DNA of 64,000 nucleotides, from positions 1-64,000 of IMG/VR virus record IMGVR_UViG_3300026544_000001, one strand, 5' to 3'. This DNA comes from a virus. A program made the position numbers and the translations under genes. The notes beneath the pieces are model-generated. The model did no database searches. It was not told the DNA's origin and saw only the letters and a program-made list of their open reading frames with translations. Each line of letters opens with the position of its first letter. The stretch's first letter is position 1. This document shows positions 28,723 to 35,703 of the stretch, in pieces.

Positions 28723-30939
28723 TTATAGTTTATTCTGTTTATAGTTGCTTATATTAAAGTTTCGTTTGTTGGTTACAGCTTCGTATACATCATGTGATAT
28801 AGCATTATCGCTAACTAGTATATTTACAGGAACTATATGATTGTTATTAACATTAACAGTTCTTTCAACTACTTGTGTATACTTAGCACCACTGAATGTA
28901 AGACTAGTTAGTATGAATACATCTGCGTGAGAATAATCTACACCTTCTGCTTTACTTATTACGGACTCTACTGTAGCTTGTGGAAAGTGTTTACGAAGAA
29001 GATCTCTTTCACCTATGAATGCTGATAAGATTACTGAGTCTTTAGTTATAGTGAAGTTATTCTTTATATAATCTATTGTCTCTGTATTACCTACTTCATA
29101 GTAGTCATCATCTATCTTAGCTACGCCTTTCTCTAACATATATAGACTAGTGTTTAATTTCATTATAGAATCAGCTACTAGTAGAGTATCACCTATAGGT
29201 ATGACTCTATCTGTTTGTAGTTTATTGTATAATACCTTAGTAAAGTTAGATAATTCCACTTTATGTAGTACTATGTTAGATTGTAAACTTTCATCAATCC
29301 CTGCATCTTTTTGTGTCATATAAACAGAGAAAGTGTTGATATACTGCAAAAGTTGGGGTTGCGCGAGCTTATATGTCTCACGGAACTCAGTTCTACTAAT
29401 TTGTATAGGATTTGGAATACCATATTCCTTAAAAAATGTGTAAAAGGACTTATGTGGAAATGGTGTCTTAGTAGAGAAACTAGTTGCATAGTATATTTGA
29501 TTAGGTGTCTCTACAAATGATGTACCAGACATAGCTAACCAAGGTTTATCACCAGCAAATATCTTAAGTAGTTTGTATCTCTTAGATGGTTTACCTACTT
29601 TACCTAGTACATGATGTTCATCACATATGATAAAGTCATAGTCATCTGGATTAAGTTTGAACTGTGGTTCCTCTACAGGCTTGATAGTCTTACCTGATTT
29701 AGATTTAGTACGAGTTACAAATCTACCTAATGCTTCATAGTTAGTTACATAATGAGACTGATGTTCCCAATACTTAGTTAGTTCAGGGTCATTGATAAAT
29801 TTCTCGATCCCTTTTATAGCTGCTTTTTTAGTAAGAATAAGTATAGACTTAATAGTACGTGACTTAGCTATAGCTAGTAATGCTGTAAGGCTCTTACCTG
29901 AGTTCCCAGTAGGTATAACTTTATTATTCCTACGCATTAACCACATACCTGAATTGGTAGTAAAACAGTAACTAGTTCCTATATGCTTAGTTATTTCTGT
30001 TTGGTTTTTCTTTTGTAATAATCTATATTTCCCTTGTAAAATATTTACCTCGTATATATCATTATTTACGTAAGTTCTCTTATCTTTATGCATTACAACT
30101 TGTTTTTCTGTTACACAACTAAATATATGTTGTACTATAGTACAGTCTTGTTTATTTCCTGTAAACTTTTTTACAGTTTGTTTTGTATCATTTCGTACAT
30201 AAATACTACCATCCCAGAATAGTAAGTCATAAAATAATAGTTTCATTTGTTTTTTATTTAATCCCCATAAAGGTTCTAAAGATTTAAAATTTATGCATTT
30301 AGGTGGTGTATACACATAACGTTTGTACCCTTCTGAAGATTTATAAATTTCATATGGTATATTAGCTTCTTTTAAAAGAAATTCACAATACATTTGCTTT
30401 TTTTCTTTTTTAACGTTAATTGCCATCTTACTACTCATAGTAGTCCTATCTATAATAGAACCATCTGCAGAATGCATTATCAGTACTCGTAATAATTCTA
30501 TAGATATATCTAATCCGTTAGATTCAGGGCTTTTATAAAATGCTGGTATACGTAATGAATGTAATTTAACAGCTTCATCAAAACGTTTTTTACGTATATG
30601 ACCTCTGCTTGTTTCATATACTATATCATGATTAGCTGTTACACACATATCTATTATAGGTGTTTGTAATGTATATAACTCACTATTAGGATATTTATGA
30701 TATTCTAAAGGTTCTATAAGTTTAGTTGTACCATCTTCATACCATTCGCATACAAGATCACCTGGTTCATACTCTGATATATACTTCCATCCATTCGGTG
30801 TTAGAAATTCTGTAGTTTCATCTACACAACGAACTTCGCCCTGTAGTAAGCAATATTTCTTCCTTTTAAGCATGTCAAAAACTTCTTCTGATTTAGTTAG
30901 TTGATGAGGTAGAGGCTGCATTTCTATCTCCTCATCCAA
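28723..30939 (-). CDS. SF2 DNA helicase with intein in the Walker A loop
   Basis: The 738-aa precursor contains a 309-aa intein (residues 38-346). Joining the exteins restores LLQGEVRSGKSLTALLAI, a Walker A, in a 429-aa helicase. Walker B is FIICDEHHVLG (DEHH), motif III is LAMSGTSF, and the C-terminal RecA-like lobe includes DVFILTSLTFSGAKYTQVVERTVN. The helicase cannot bind ATP without splicing. It overlaps the RecA-like ATPase gene by 16 bp and sits near the RecB-like nuclease. Confidence 0.88.
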   Translation of the reverse strand: MDEEIEMQPLPHQLTKSEEVFDMLKRKKYCLLQGEVRCVDETTEFLTPNGWKYISEYEPGDLVCEWYEDGTTKLIEPLEYHKYPNSELYTLQTPIIDMCVTANHDIVYETSRGHIRKKRFDEAVKLHSLRIPAFYKSPESNGLDISIELLRVLIMHSADGSIIDRTTMSSKMAINVKKEKKQMYCEFLLKEANIPYEIYKSSEGYKRYVYTPPKCINFKSLEPLWGLNKKQMKLLFYDLLFWDGSIYVRNDTKQTVKKFTGNKQDCTIVQHIFSCVTEKQVVMHKDKRTYVNNDIYEVNILQGKYRLLQKKNQTEITKHIGTSYCFTTNSGMWLMRRNNKVIPTGNSGKSLTALLAIAKSRTIKSILILTKKAAIKGIEKFINDPELTKYWEHQSHYVTNYEALGRFVTRTKSKSGKTIKPVEEPQFKLNPDDYDFIICDEHHVLGKVGKPSKRYKLLKIFAGDKPWLAMSGTSFVETPNQIYYATSFSTKTPFPHKSFYTFFKEYGIPNPIQISRTEFRETYKLAQPQLLQYINTFSVYMTQKDAGIDESLQSNIVLHKVELSNFTKVLYNKLQTDRVIPIGDTLLVADSIMKLNTSLYMLEKGVAKIDDDYYEVGNTETIDYIKNNFTITKDSVILSAFIGERDLLRKHFPQATVESVISKAEGVDYSHADVFILTSLTFSGAKYTQVVERTVNVNNNHIVPVNILVSDNAISHDVYEAVTNKRNFNISNYKQNKL
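29902..30828 (-). mobile_element. Intein with LAGLIDADG-type homing endonuclease domain
   Basis: It begins CVDETTEFL (Cys1), has block B CVTANHDIVYE with Thr and His, two dodecapeptide-like motifs (LLRVLIMHSADGS and LLFYDLLFWDGS) and ends KVIPTGN before Ser+1. The endonuclease domain lies roughly at residues 145-250 of the precursor. The penultimate residue is Gly, as in the NrdA intein. Insertion between GEVR and SGKS in a P-loop is a typical intein site. Confidence 0.9.
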
Positions 30940-31469
30940 TTAGGTATTATCCTATCACCAGCGTAATTACGTAATTTCTCTATATGGAGATTTACTCCTT
31001 CTGGTCTAGGGTTTGTTTTAGTACTACTACCTTTATCATATTCAAGATATAGTTTACTATCCATATGGTTAGCTATTCGTCTATCCATATCAGGTATATT
31101 TTGTTTAGTAGCTAGATCTTTATTATGTGCAACTATAACTACTGTATTACCTAACTTAGCTATTTCCTTTAAAAAGTCAATAGTACCTCCTGCATCTATG
31201 AATAGTTGCCATGTATCTACTATGAATACACCATTGTCTGGTATGTCAATACCTTCAGTATCTTCTTTATGTAACTTAAGTATTTCTACTCCGTCTAAAT
31301 GTACAAATTCAAGTCCTGTTGTTTCTGGACTTAGGTTGTTATCAAAATCTATAAGATAAGGTGTTATGTTATCTTCGTTTAGTGCTTTAATAGTTGAAAA
31401 TGTTTTACCTAATCCACTAGCACCATATATTAAATTTAATCCGTTCTTTACGAATACGTTTCCTACCAT
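30924..31469 (-). CDS. RecA-like ATPase (AAA_24-type phage nucleotide-binding protein)
   Basis: Start 31469 (MVGNVFVKNG) has SD AAGGAATATATT. The 181-aa protein has Walker A GASGLGKT near its N-terminus, LIDFDNN, Walker B GVFIVDTW, and VVIVAHN as the sensor strand. Such short RecA-core proteins accompany phage helicases and recombinases. It overlaps the helicase start by 16 bp. Confidence 0.78.
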   Translation of the reverse strand: MVGNVFVKNGLNLIYGASGLGKTFSTIKALNEDNITPYLIDFDNNLSPETTGLEFVHLDGVEILKLHKEDTEGIDIPDNGVFIVDTWQLFIDAGGTIDFLKEIAKLGNTVVIVAHNKDLATKQNIPDMDRRIANHMDSKLYLEYDKGSSTKTNPRPEGVNLHIEKLRNYAGDRIIPNWMRR

Positions 31470-31547
31470 AATATATTCCTTATAGTTAGTTATTTTTGTT
31501 CTTAACATTATTATTTTCCTGTGTGTAATTTACAGACTTGAAGAGTA

Positions 31548-31631
31548 GGTTACTAGGCTGCTCTGATATCTGCATTATTATAATTACTTATGTGGAGGCA
31601 CGAGGGCCTCAGAAAGAACAGGCTAGTAACC
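31548..31631. ncRNA. Structured element A, closed by a 9-bp stem
   Basis: GGTTACTAG (31548-31556) pairs perfectly with CTAGTAACC (31623-31631). Inside, CTG/CAG and TCTGA/TCAGA continue the helix with an asymmetric loop, and an AGGC/GCCT hairpin lies at 31596-31609. There is no coding frame with an SD. No tRNA T-loop is present. Function and transcribed strand unknown. Confidence 0.5.
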
Positions 31632-31652
31632 ATAATAATATAGATGTTTGTA

Positions 31653-31689
31653 AATTTTACTAATAAATTTAATAAATTTATGTAAAATT
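31653..31689. other. AT-only extended hairpin
   Basis: AATTTTAC (31653) pairs with GTAAAATT (31689 end) and, after a 2-nt bulge, ATAAATTT pairs with AAATTTAT around a three-base AAT loop. Sixteen perfect A/T-rich pairs between structured elements A and B. It could be a promoter hairpin, terminator or spacer. Confidence 0.55.
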
Positions 31690-31742
31690 ATACCCAAAAA
31701 AATAACATTTGTCAAGTAAAAATATATTAACACAACTGAATA

Positions 31743-31865
31743 GCTATAAGTTGAAGAGGTGCGCCTATGAGAGACCATGAGTCTTTGACTATGTGACAGG
31801 CGATGAGCCTGACGCGTAGGCAATAGGGAATGTCTCGATTAGGTGTGCGTCTGATGACTTATAGC
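31743..31865 (+). ncRNA. Structured element B, multi-helix junction
   Basis: Closing stem GCTATAAGT/ACTTATAGC (31743-31751/31857-31865); second stem GTGCGCCTA/TAGGTGTGC (31759-31767/31840-31848) with three G-U pairs on the plus strand; a symmetric TGA/GAT loop able to form tandem sheared G-A pairs; third stem GAGAC/GTCTC; then two hairpins (31776-31793, loop TTT; 31797-31811, loop GATGA). G-U and G-A pairing favour a plus-strand RNA, opposite to the flanking genes. It is more GC-rich than neighbouring genes. Confidence 0.55.
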
Positions 31866-31901
31866 GGTATGCTCGTATGCGTATACTTATATAGATATAT
31901 A

Positions 31902-32029
31902 AACCAACTCCCATAAATTTGCACACTACGTCTTCGACTTGATTGTAGACTTATCTTCGAGCCTCGTCGGCTGAATAAGTAGTCTAAAATCGGCGTCTCA
32001 TCCTTGGTACAAATTTATTCCCGTTGGTT
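31902..32029. ncRNA. Structured element C
   Basis: AACCAAC (31902-31908) pairs with GTTGGTT (32023-32029); after a symmetric TCCC/TCCC loop, ATAAATTTG pairs with CAAATTTAT. Inside, TAGACTTAT pairs with ATAAGTAGTCTA around a 3-nt bulge and AGCC/GGCT forms a hairpin. The right arm touches the stop codon of the gene at 32028. No coding frame with an SD. Confidence 0.5.
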
Positions 32030-32576
32030 ATTTGTAGATAGTAAAATCATATATTAACGGTTGTATTGTATAGTAGTCTGTATTATTAGGATCATATGGT
32101 TCAACAATACATCTACCATTACGGTAGTTACATACTACTAGTTCATCATTAGTAGGTTCCCAAATTGTTAATGAGCTAGGTCTACTTACACCCATTCCAG
32201 CAGGCCATTGAACTTGGATTGTTTGATTAGTTTTAGATGGTACAAAAGCAAGAATATGTCCTATAGTACCATCATTATGGATAACCCAATCACCTACTTT
32301 AAATTCAGGTTCATCTGGTTTTATACGATAGTCTTCTGCAGTAAGTTTGTTATACTTAAAAGCTTGTTGAAAACTATACTTTACTGGTAAATCAACCCAT
32401 TTCATTTCTATATTTAAATATTGTACTGTTTTACTGTCTTCTATTGCTTTTCTATACTCGCTGTAACTATCGTTGATAACATATTCACATTCAATGTTCC
32501 AAGTTGGTTGAGCACTTAAATTCCATTCGTTTAAACTACCTTTACACCATATCTCAGCTCCTTCTGGTTGATCCAT
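32028..32576 (-). CDS. Phage protein with YRIKP motif, probably 5'-frameshifted paralog of the gene at 46330
   Basis: The visible frame starts at an internal Met (MDQPEGAEIWCKG). It shares a long near-identical stretch (GAEIWCKGSLN-WNLSAQPTW and so on) with the 46330-47058 protein, and about 95 bp of DNA are almost identical. The expected start is ATG at 32623 behind CAGGAGAAGTAACATT, but that ATG is one base out of frame; with one extra base the 22 N-terminal residues align without gaps to the paralog. The C-terminal half has a KVGDWVIHNDGTIGHI beta-barrel-like segment. Function unknown. Confidence 0.6.
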   Translation of the reverse strand: MDQPEGAEIWCKGSLNEWNLSAQPTWNIECEYVINDSYSEYRKAIEDSKTVQYLNIEMKWVDLPVKYSFQQAFKYNKLTAEDYRIKPDEPEFKVGDWVIHNDGTIGHILAFVPSKTNQTIQVQWPAGMGVSRPSSLTIWEPTNDELVVCNYRNGRCIVEPYDPNNTDYYTIQPLIYDFTIYK

Positions 32577-32627
32577 AAACCATATAATAGTTTCTCTATG
32601 TTTAGCCCATTCTGTTTTATCATAATG

Positions 32628-32855
32628 TTACTTCTCCTGTGTTAATATATCAAGTTCTTCTATAGAAGATATAATATCAAATTCTAGTATTTTATTACTT
32701 GTAAAATCTTTTCTATGAAGATATTCTTCAGCTAATTCTTTAGTTGAAAATACTTTATCTAATACTAGTTCTCCGTTAGGTCCACTTATAAAATTATAAG
32801 ATGGATATACGTGTTGGTTTCCGCTATTATAATGTGTTGGTATGTATATTTTCAT
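32628..32855 (-). CDS. Unrecognised 75-aa protein
   Basis: Starts behind CAGGAGAAGTAACATT, the same leader that precedes the next gene downstream, so the leader (which includes the end of each upstream gene) looks duplicated. No family recognised. Confidence 0.65.
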   Translation of the reverse strand: MKIYIPTHYNSGNQHVYPSYNFISGPNGELVLDKVFSTKELAEEYLHRKDFTSNKILEFDIISSIEELDILTQEK

Positions 32856-33337
32856 AATGTTACTTCTCCTGAATTAAGTAGATTACATATTTTTTGTGCT
32901 GTTATGTGGTTCATTTGTATTCCGCCTATATGTTGTGTTACAGCATTAGACAATTTGTAAGTATTATCTGCATCTAAGTATATATAACAGGTATCCTTAT
33001 ATGTTACTTCATTTTGAAATTGATACACTAGTTGCTCTAATACATTAGATTGTACCATACGTGCGTGTGAGTCTTCTGCTTGTTTTCTAGTAGAACGGAT
33101 AATACCTAAATCTACAATATCTGCTATTATATTACATTCTGCTGTTCCATAATTGTCTGCACGGTATGTAGTAGGTGGAAAACTCCATTCAAATGATGGT
33201 TTGATACGATATAGACAATCTTTCCAGTTCCATGATGGCTTAGGTGCTGAACGCCATATATTATACCTATCTATAAATTCTATTTCTCTACCATCTGCAT
33301 ATGCCTGCATAATTTCTATTTGTTCTAATATAGTCAT
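32852..33337 (-). CDS. Phage protein with WNW/YRIKP motif, 161 aa
   Basis: Residues about 10-45 (MQAYADGREIEFIDRYNIW, then PSWNWKDCLYRIKPS) match a module shared with the 32028 and 46330 proteins (W...YRIKPDEP). Such proteins are common in phage early regions and have no known biochemistry. Its stop overlaps the next ATG (ATGA). Confidence 0.65.
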   Translation of the reverse strand: MTILEQIEIMQAYADGREIEFIDRYNIWRSAPKPSWNWKDCLYRIKPSFEWSFPPTTYRADNYGTAECNIIADIVDLGIIRSTRKQAEDSHARMVQSNVLEQLVYQFQNEVTYKDTCYIYLDADNTYKLSNAVTQHIGGIQMNHITAQKICNLLNSGEVTL

Positions 33338-33346
33338 TTAGTTTCC

Positions 33347-33883
33347 TTAGTATTCATATTTTCCATGTACTTGATCTATAGGATACTTACGTTCTCCGCC
33401 GTTATCATAGAACTTCTGAACGTAATCTTTTATCTCAGATCGTTTTAGCTTTCTATTTAGTCTACGTCTAGATTCAATAAACCAATTTCTTTCTTTAGGT
33501 TTACTGATAGCTATACCACCATCTATAATATCTGTTGTAATACCTTGTTTCTTATATTTAGTTATAAAAGACTGTCCTAATGCTATTATACATAGATCAA
33601 TAAACCCATCGTCATCTAATAGTCCTTCAGGTATTCTGTTTATATTGAATTCTTCAACATAACCTCTGTTCTCTGCCATTAGTAATACTTTTATTACATT
33701 CTTTATTTCTTGAAAATTATACCCTGCTAGTAACCTATTACGTTCATTTGCATTCTTATTTAATTCATCATAAATTCTCTTGTCTTTCTTATACTGCTCA
33801 ATGAGAGACTGCTTATGTTTTTGTAGATCTACTATTTGTTTAGATATATCATCTATTTGCTGTTGTTGTTCATGCAGATTCAT
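33347..33883 (-). CDS. Unrecognised 178-aa protein with N-terminal coiled coil
   Basis: The first 45 residues are a Gln/Lys/Glu coiled coil (EQQQQIDDISKQIVDLQKHK). The rest is basic and alpha/beta with no recognisable motif. It overlaps the upstream small membrane protein gene by 14 bp. Confidence 0.65.
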   Translation of the reverse strand: MNLHEQQQQIDDISKQIVDLQKHKQSLIEQYKKDKRIYDELNKNANERNRLLAGYNFQEIKNVIKVLLMAENRGYVEEFNINRIPEGLLDDDGFIDLCIIALGQSFITKYKKQGITTDIIDGGIAISKPKERNWFIESRRRLNRKLKRSEIKDYVQKFYDNGGERKYPIDQVHGKYEY

Positions 33884-34061
33884 TTAGTTTCCTTATTTCT
33901 ATAATAACACCATATGCTGCTAGGAATATCATAGCTGTTGTTAGTAGATAATTTTGGTTTGCTTCATTATTAGCAAATGCTGACATTATTGCAAATGCTG
34001 ACATTATTGCAAATGCAATAGATATTACAAATTCTGCTGTTATCTTATTTTTCCAATTCAT
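33870..34061 (-). CDS. Small two-helix membrane protein, 63 aa
   Basis: Two hydrophobic helices (about 10-30 and 38-55) separated by NNEANQN. The first helix contains a tandem peptide repeat IMSAFA twice, from an 18-bp DNA repeat. Role unknown. Confidence 0.6.
   Translation of the reverse strand: MNWKNKITAEFVISIAFAIMSAFAIMSAFANNEANQNYLLTTAMIFLAAYGVIIEIRKLNESA
33973..34008. repeat. Two tandem copies of an 18-bp repeat
   Basis: GCAAATGCTGACATTATT occurs twice in tandem (33973-33990, 33991-34008) followed by a partial third copy. It lies in frame within the transmembrane helix of the 63-aa protein. Confidence 0.9.
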
Positions 34062-34227
34062 TTAGATACTCCTCTAGTGTGTCTGTTAGTCTGTATTTAC
34101 TGATACTGAATTCAATACCATATTCTTCTGCTATGTATGATAGATACTCTGCTATTTCTACTTGATCTAGTGCTACTTGATTATTGAAAGCTATTTCTAG
34201 CAGTTCATTAAAACATTCTGTGGTCAT
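34045..34227 (-). CDS. Small acidic protein, 60 aa
   Basis: Helical and acidic (YLSYIAEEYGIEFSISKY). It overlaps both neighbours by 17-20 bp. No family recognised. Confidence 0.55.
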   Translation of the reverse strand: MTTECFNELLEIAFNNQVALDQVEIAEYLSYIAEEYGIEFSISKYRLTDTLEEYLNELEK

Positions 34228-34396
34228 TTGGTTTACTCCTTAATGATAGTTTAGTTGAATACCCCTTGTAAAAATCATTCTTATAGAGAATACAGCCAAA
34301 AGTGTGTTTAGTTATAGATTGATCTACCTTAATAGCTTCTGTTAGAATTTGGCATGTTTCTAGTCGATTACAAGTGTTACATGTTAAGTAGGTCAT
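34208..34396 (-). CDS. Small Cys-rich protein, 62 aa
   Basis: CNTCNRLETC near the N-terminus and a later FGC could form a metal site. It starts by ATGA overlap with the VRR-NUC gene. Function unknown. Confidence 0.55.
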   Translation of the reverse strand: MTYLTCNTCNRLETCQILTEAIKVDQSITKHTFGCILYKNDFYKGYSTKLSLRSKPNDHRMF

Positions 34397-34683
34397 ACTT
34401 CGTCTGTATTAGGTTCAAGAAATCGTTTGACATCTTCTACTGATGTTGCTACGAATGCTGTACCACCTGATTGTATAATAGCATCTATGTTGTATTGTTG
34501 TATAGGAGTAGTAGTATGTACTGTATTAGGTTTCTTTACTTCTATACCATAGAATACTCCATTATGACATGCTATAATGTCTGGTACACCTGATCTATTA
34601 GTAGATATAGTTACAAATGTATATGCACCTATAGATGTAAGATACTTTGAGATCTGTTTCTGTATTTGTTGTTCTGTAACCAT
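34393..34683 (-). CDS. VRR-NUC domain nuclease
   Basis: This 96-aa protein is a complete stand-alone VRR-NUC: N-terminal EQQIQKQISKYL helix, NRSGVPDIIACHNGVFYGIEVKKP (PD ... ExK catalytic core) and a QQYNIDAIIQSGG helix. The family are structure-specific nucleases in phages and restriction-like contexts. It sits two genes from DNA ligase. Confidence 0.88.
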   Translation of the reverse strand: MVTEQQIQKQISKYLTSIGAYTFVTISTNRSGVPDIIACHNGVFYGIEVKKPNTVHTTTPIQQYNIDAIIQSGGTAFVATSVEDVKRFLEPNTDEV

Positions 34684-34685
34684 TT

Positions 34686-35108
34686 TTAATCCTTTACGTC
34701 TGGTAGTACTTCTGGTTTATTAGGTAATTTACCGTATTTGTAATAATGTTCTATTACATCCGTACCCATTAGTACTCTATAGTACTTAGTACCATCTTTA
34801 CCTGTATCACTTAAAACTAGTAGATACTTTTTATCTTTTAGTTCTTTACGTATACGTTTAACTTTAGCTACTGACCAATGTAGCTTTTTAGCTATGTACT
34901 CATTGTCATTAGGTTTAAAGTAATTAAATGTAGCTTTTCTATAATAAAAATGGTATAGTTTATATGCACTGTCTGTTAGTTCTGTATTTAGTTCATCTAG
35001 GTATTTATCTGTAAACATGTATACTCCTCGTTCGTATTTAGTATTTTCTGACAAAGGCTTATATACCTTTGTAGAAATATTAAGATAATTTTCGCTATAC
35101 TTATCCAT
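34686..35108 (-). CDS. Winged-helix DNA-binding regulator (paralog of the 55067 gene)
   Basis: The ATG at 35108 has SD AAGGATTGCTT; a second in-frame ATG at 35018 has a stronger SD (GAGGAGTATAC) giving a 110-aa form. The domain (SAYKLYHFYYRKATFNYF ... NEYIAKKLHWSVAKVKRIRKEL) matches the 55067-55528 protein in order and spacing, an HTH-type layout. Both genes share the leader and the double start. Probably a regulator of phage transcription or replication; target unknown. Confidence 0.65.
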   Translation of the reverse strand: MDKYSENYLNISTKVYKPLSENTKYERGVYMFTDKYLDELNTELTDSAYKLYHFYYRKATFNYFKPNDNEYIAKKLHWSVAKVKRIRKELKDKKYLLVLSDTGKDGTKYYRVLMGTDVIEHYYKYGKLPNKPEVLPDVKD

Positions 35109-35170
35109 AAGCAATCCTTGTAATTTATTGTGGTGATAAAATTATAGCTCATATTTGCTTAAACTAACTT

Positions 35171-35194
35171 AATAAAAGCTCAGATTTGAGCTTT
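35171..35194 (-). terminator. Possible terminator hairpin
   Basis: AAAGCTCA (35175-35182) and TGAGCTTT (35187-35194) form a perfect 8-bp stem with a 4-nt loop. On the minus strand it is followed by TTTTATT, a short U tract. Confidence 0.5.
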
Positions 35195-35291
35195 ATCTTA
35201 CTAGAATAGATCAAATATATACCTGATATTAAATAGAATCCCAATGTTTAAAGCATTTATACTTAATTTAGTATAGTACTACTTACATATA

Positions 35292-35391
35292 TAATATATT
35301 AGTGAACTGGTATAACTTTGTGATCAAAAATCTGTCAAAGGAATAACAATAATATGTGTGTGTTTAGTTATACCAGCTCGCTAATATATTA
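35292..35391. other. 26-bp long-range inverted repeat at a stop codon
   Basis: The arms 35292-35317 and 35366-35391 pair over 26 positions with two differences, both compatible with wobble in RNA; the loop is 48 nt. The right arm begins at the stop codon of the 35389 gene. With the terminator at 35171 this makes the 280-bp gap a regulatory segment without genes. Confidence 0.75.
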
Positions 35392-35700
35392 CTGTATTAG
35401 ATCTTTATAGTAGATACATTTACTATGTTTAGAGGATGCTATATGACATGTAAGTAGTTTAGAAGGTTCAGGATCATCTAGATGAGTGAAAATAAATAGA
35501 GGAGTACCTTTAGATATTTTAAGGAACCTGTTATCTTTTGACCATCTATATAAGTCCTCTAGTATATTAGTTATAGAACCCTTTAGGCATGGATCCCAGT
35601 AAAAACCAAGATTACGTAATTTAGCTATAAGACTATTAGCTTCATCTATAGATTCACATAAGATAGCATCATGTGATTTAAGTAGAAATGGGTTTAGCAT
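35389..35700 (-). CDS. Unrecognised 103-aa protein
   Basis: Alpha/beta protein with DAILCESIDEANSLIAKLRNLGF at the start. SD TTGGAG. It follows the DNA ligase gene by three bases. No family recognised. Confidence 0.65.
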   Translation of the reverse strand: MLNPFLLKSHDAILCESIDEANSLIAKLRNLGFYWDPCLKGSITNILEDLYRWSKDNRFLKISKGTPLFIFTHLDDPEPSKLLTCHIASSKHSKCIYYKDLIQ

Positions 35701-35703
35701 AGT

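Noticed and set aside
31623-31823. Minus-strand open frame of 66 codons in the structured island
   Set aside because: No SD, odd composition (Arg/His/Ser then hydrophobic) and it cuts across structured elements A and B.
31851-31865. CTGATGA as a hammerhead ribozyme core
   Set aside because: No GAAA follows at the needed distance; the string lies in the closing part of element B.
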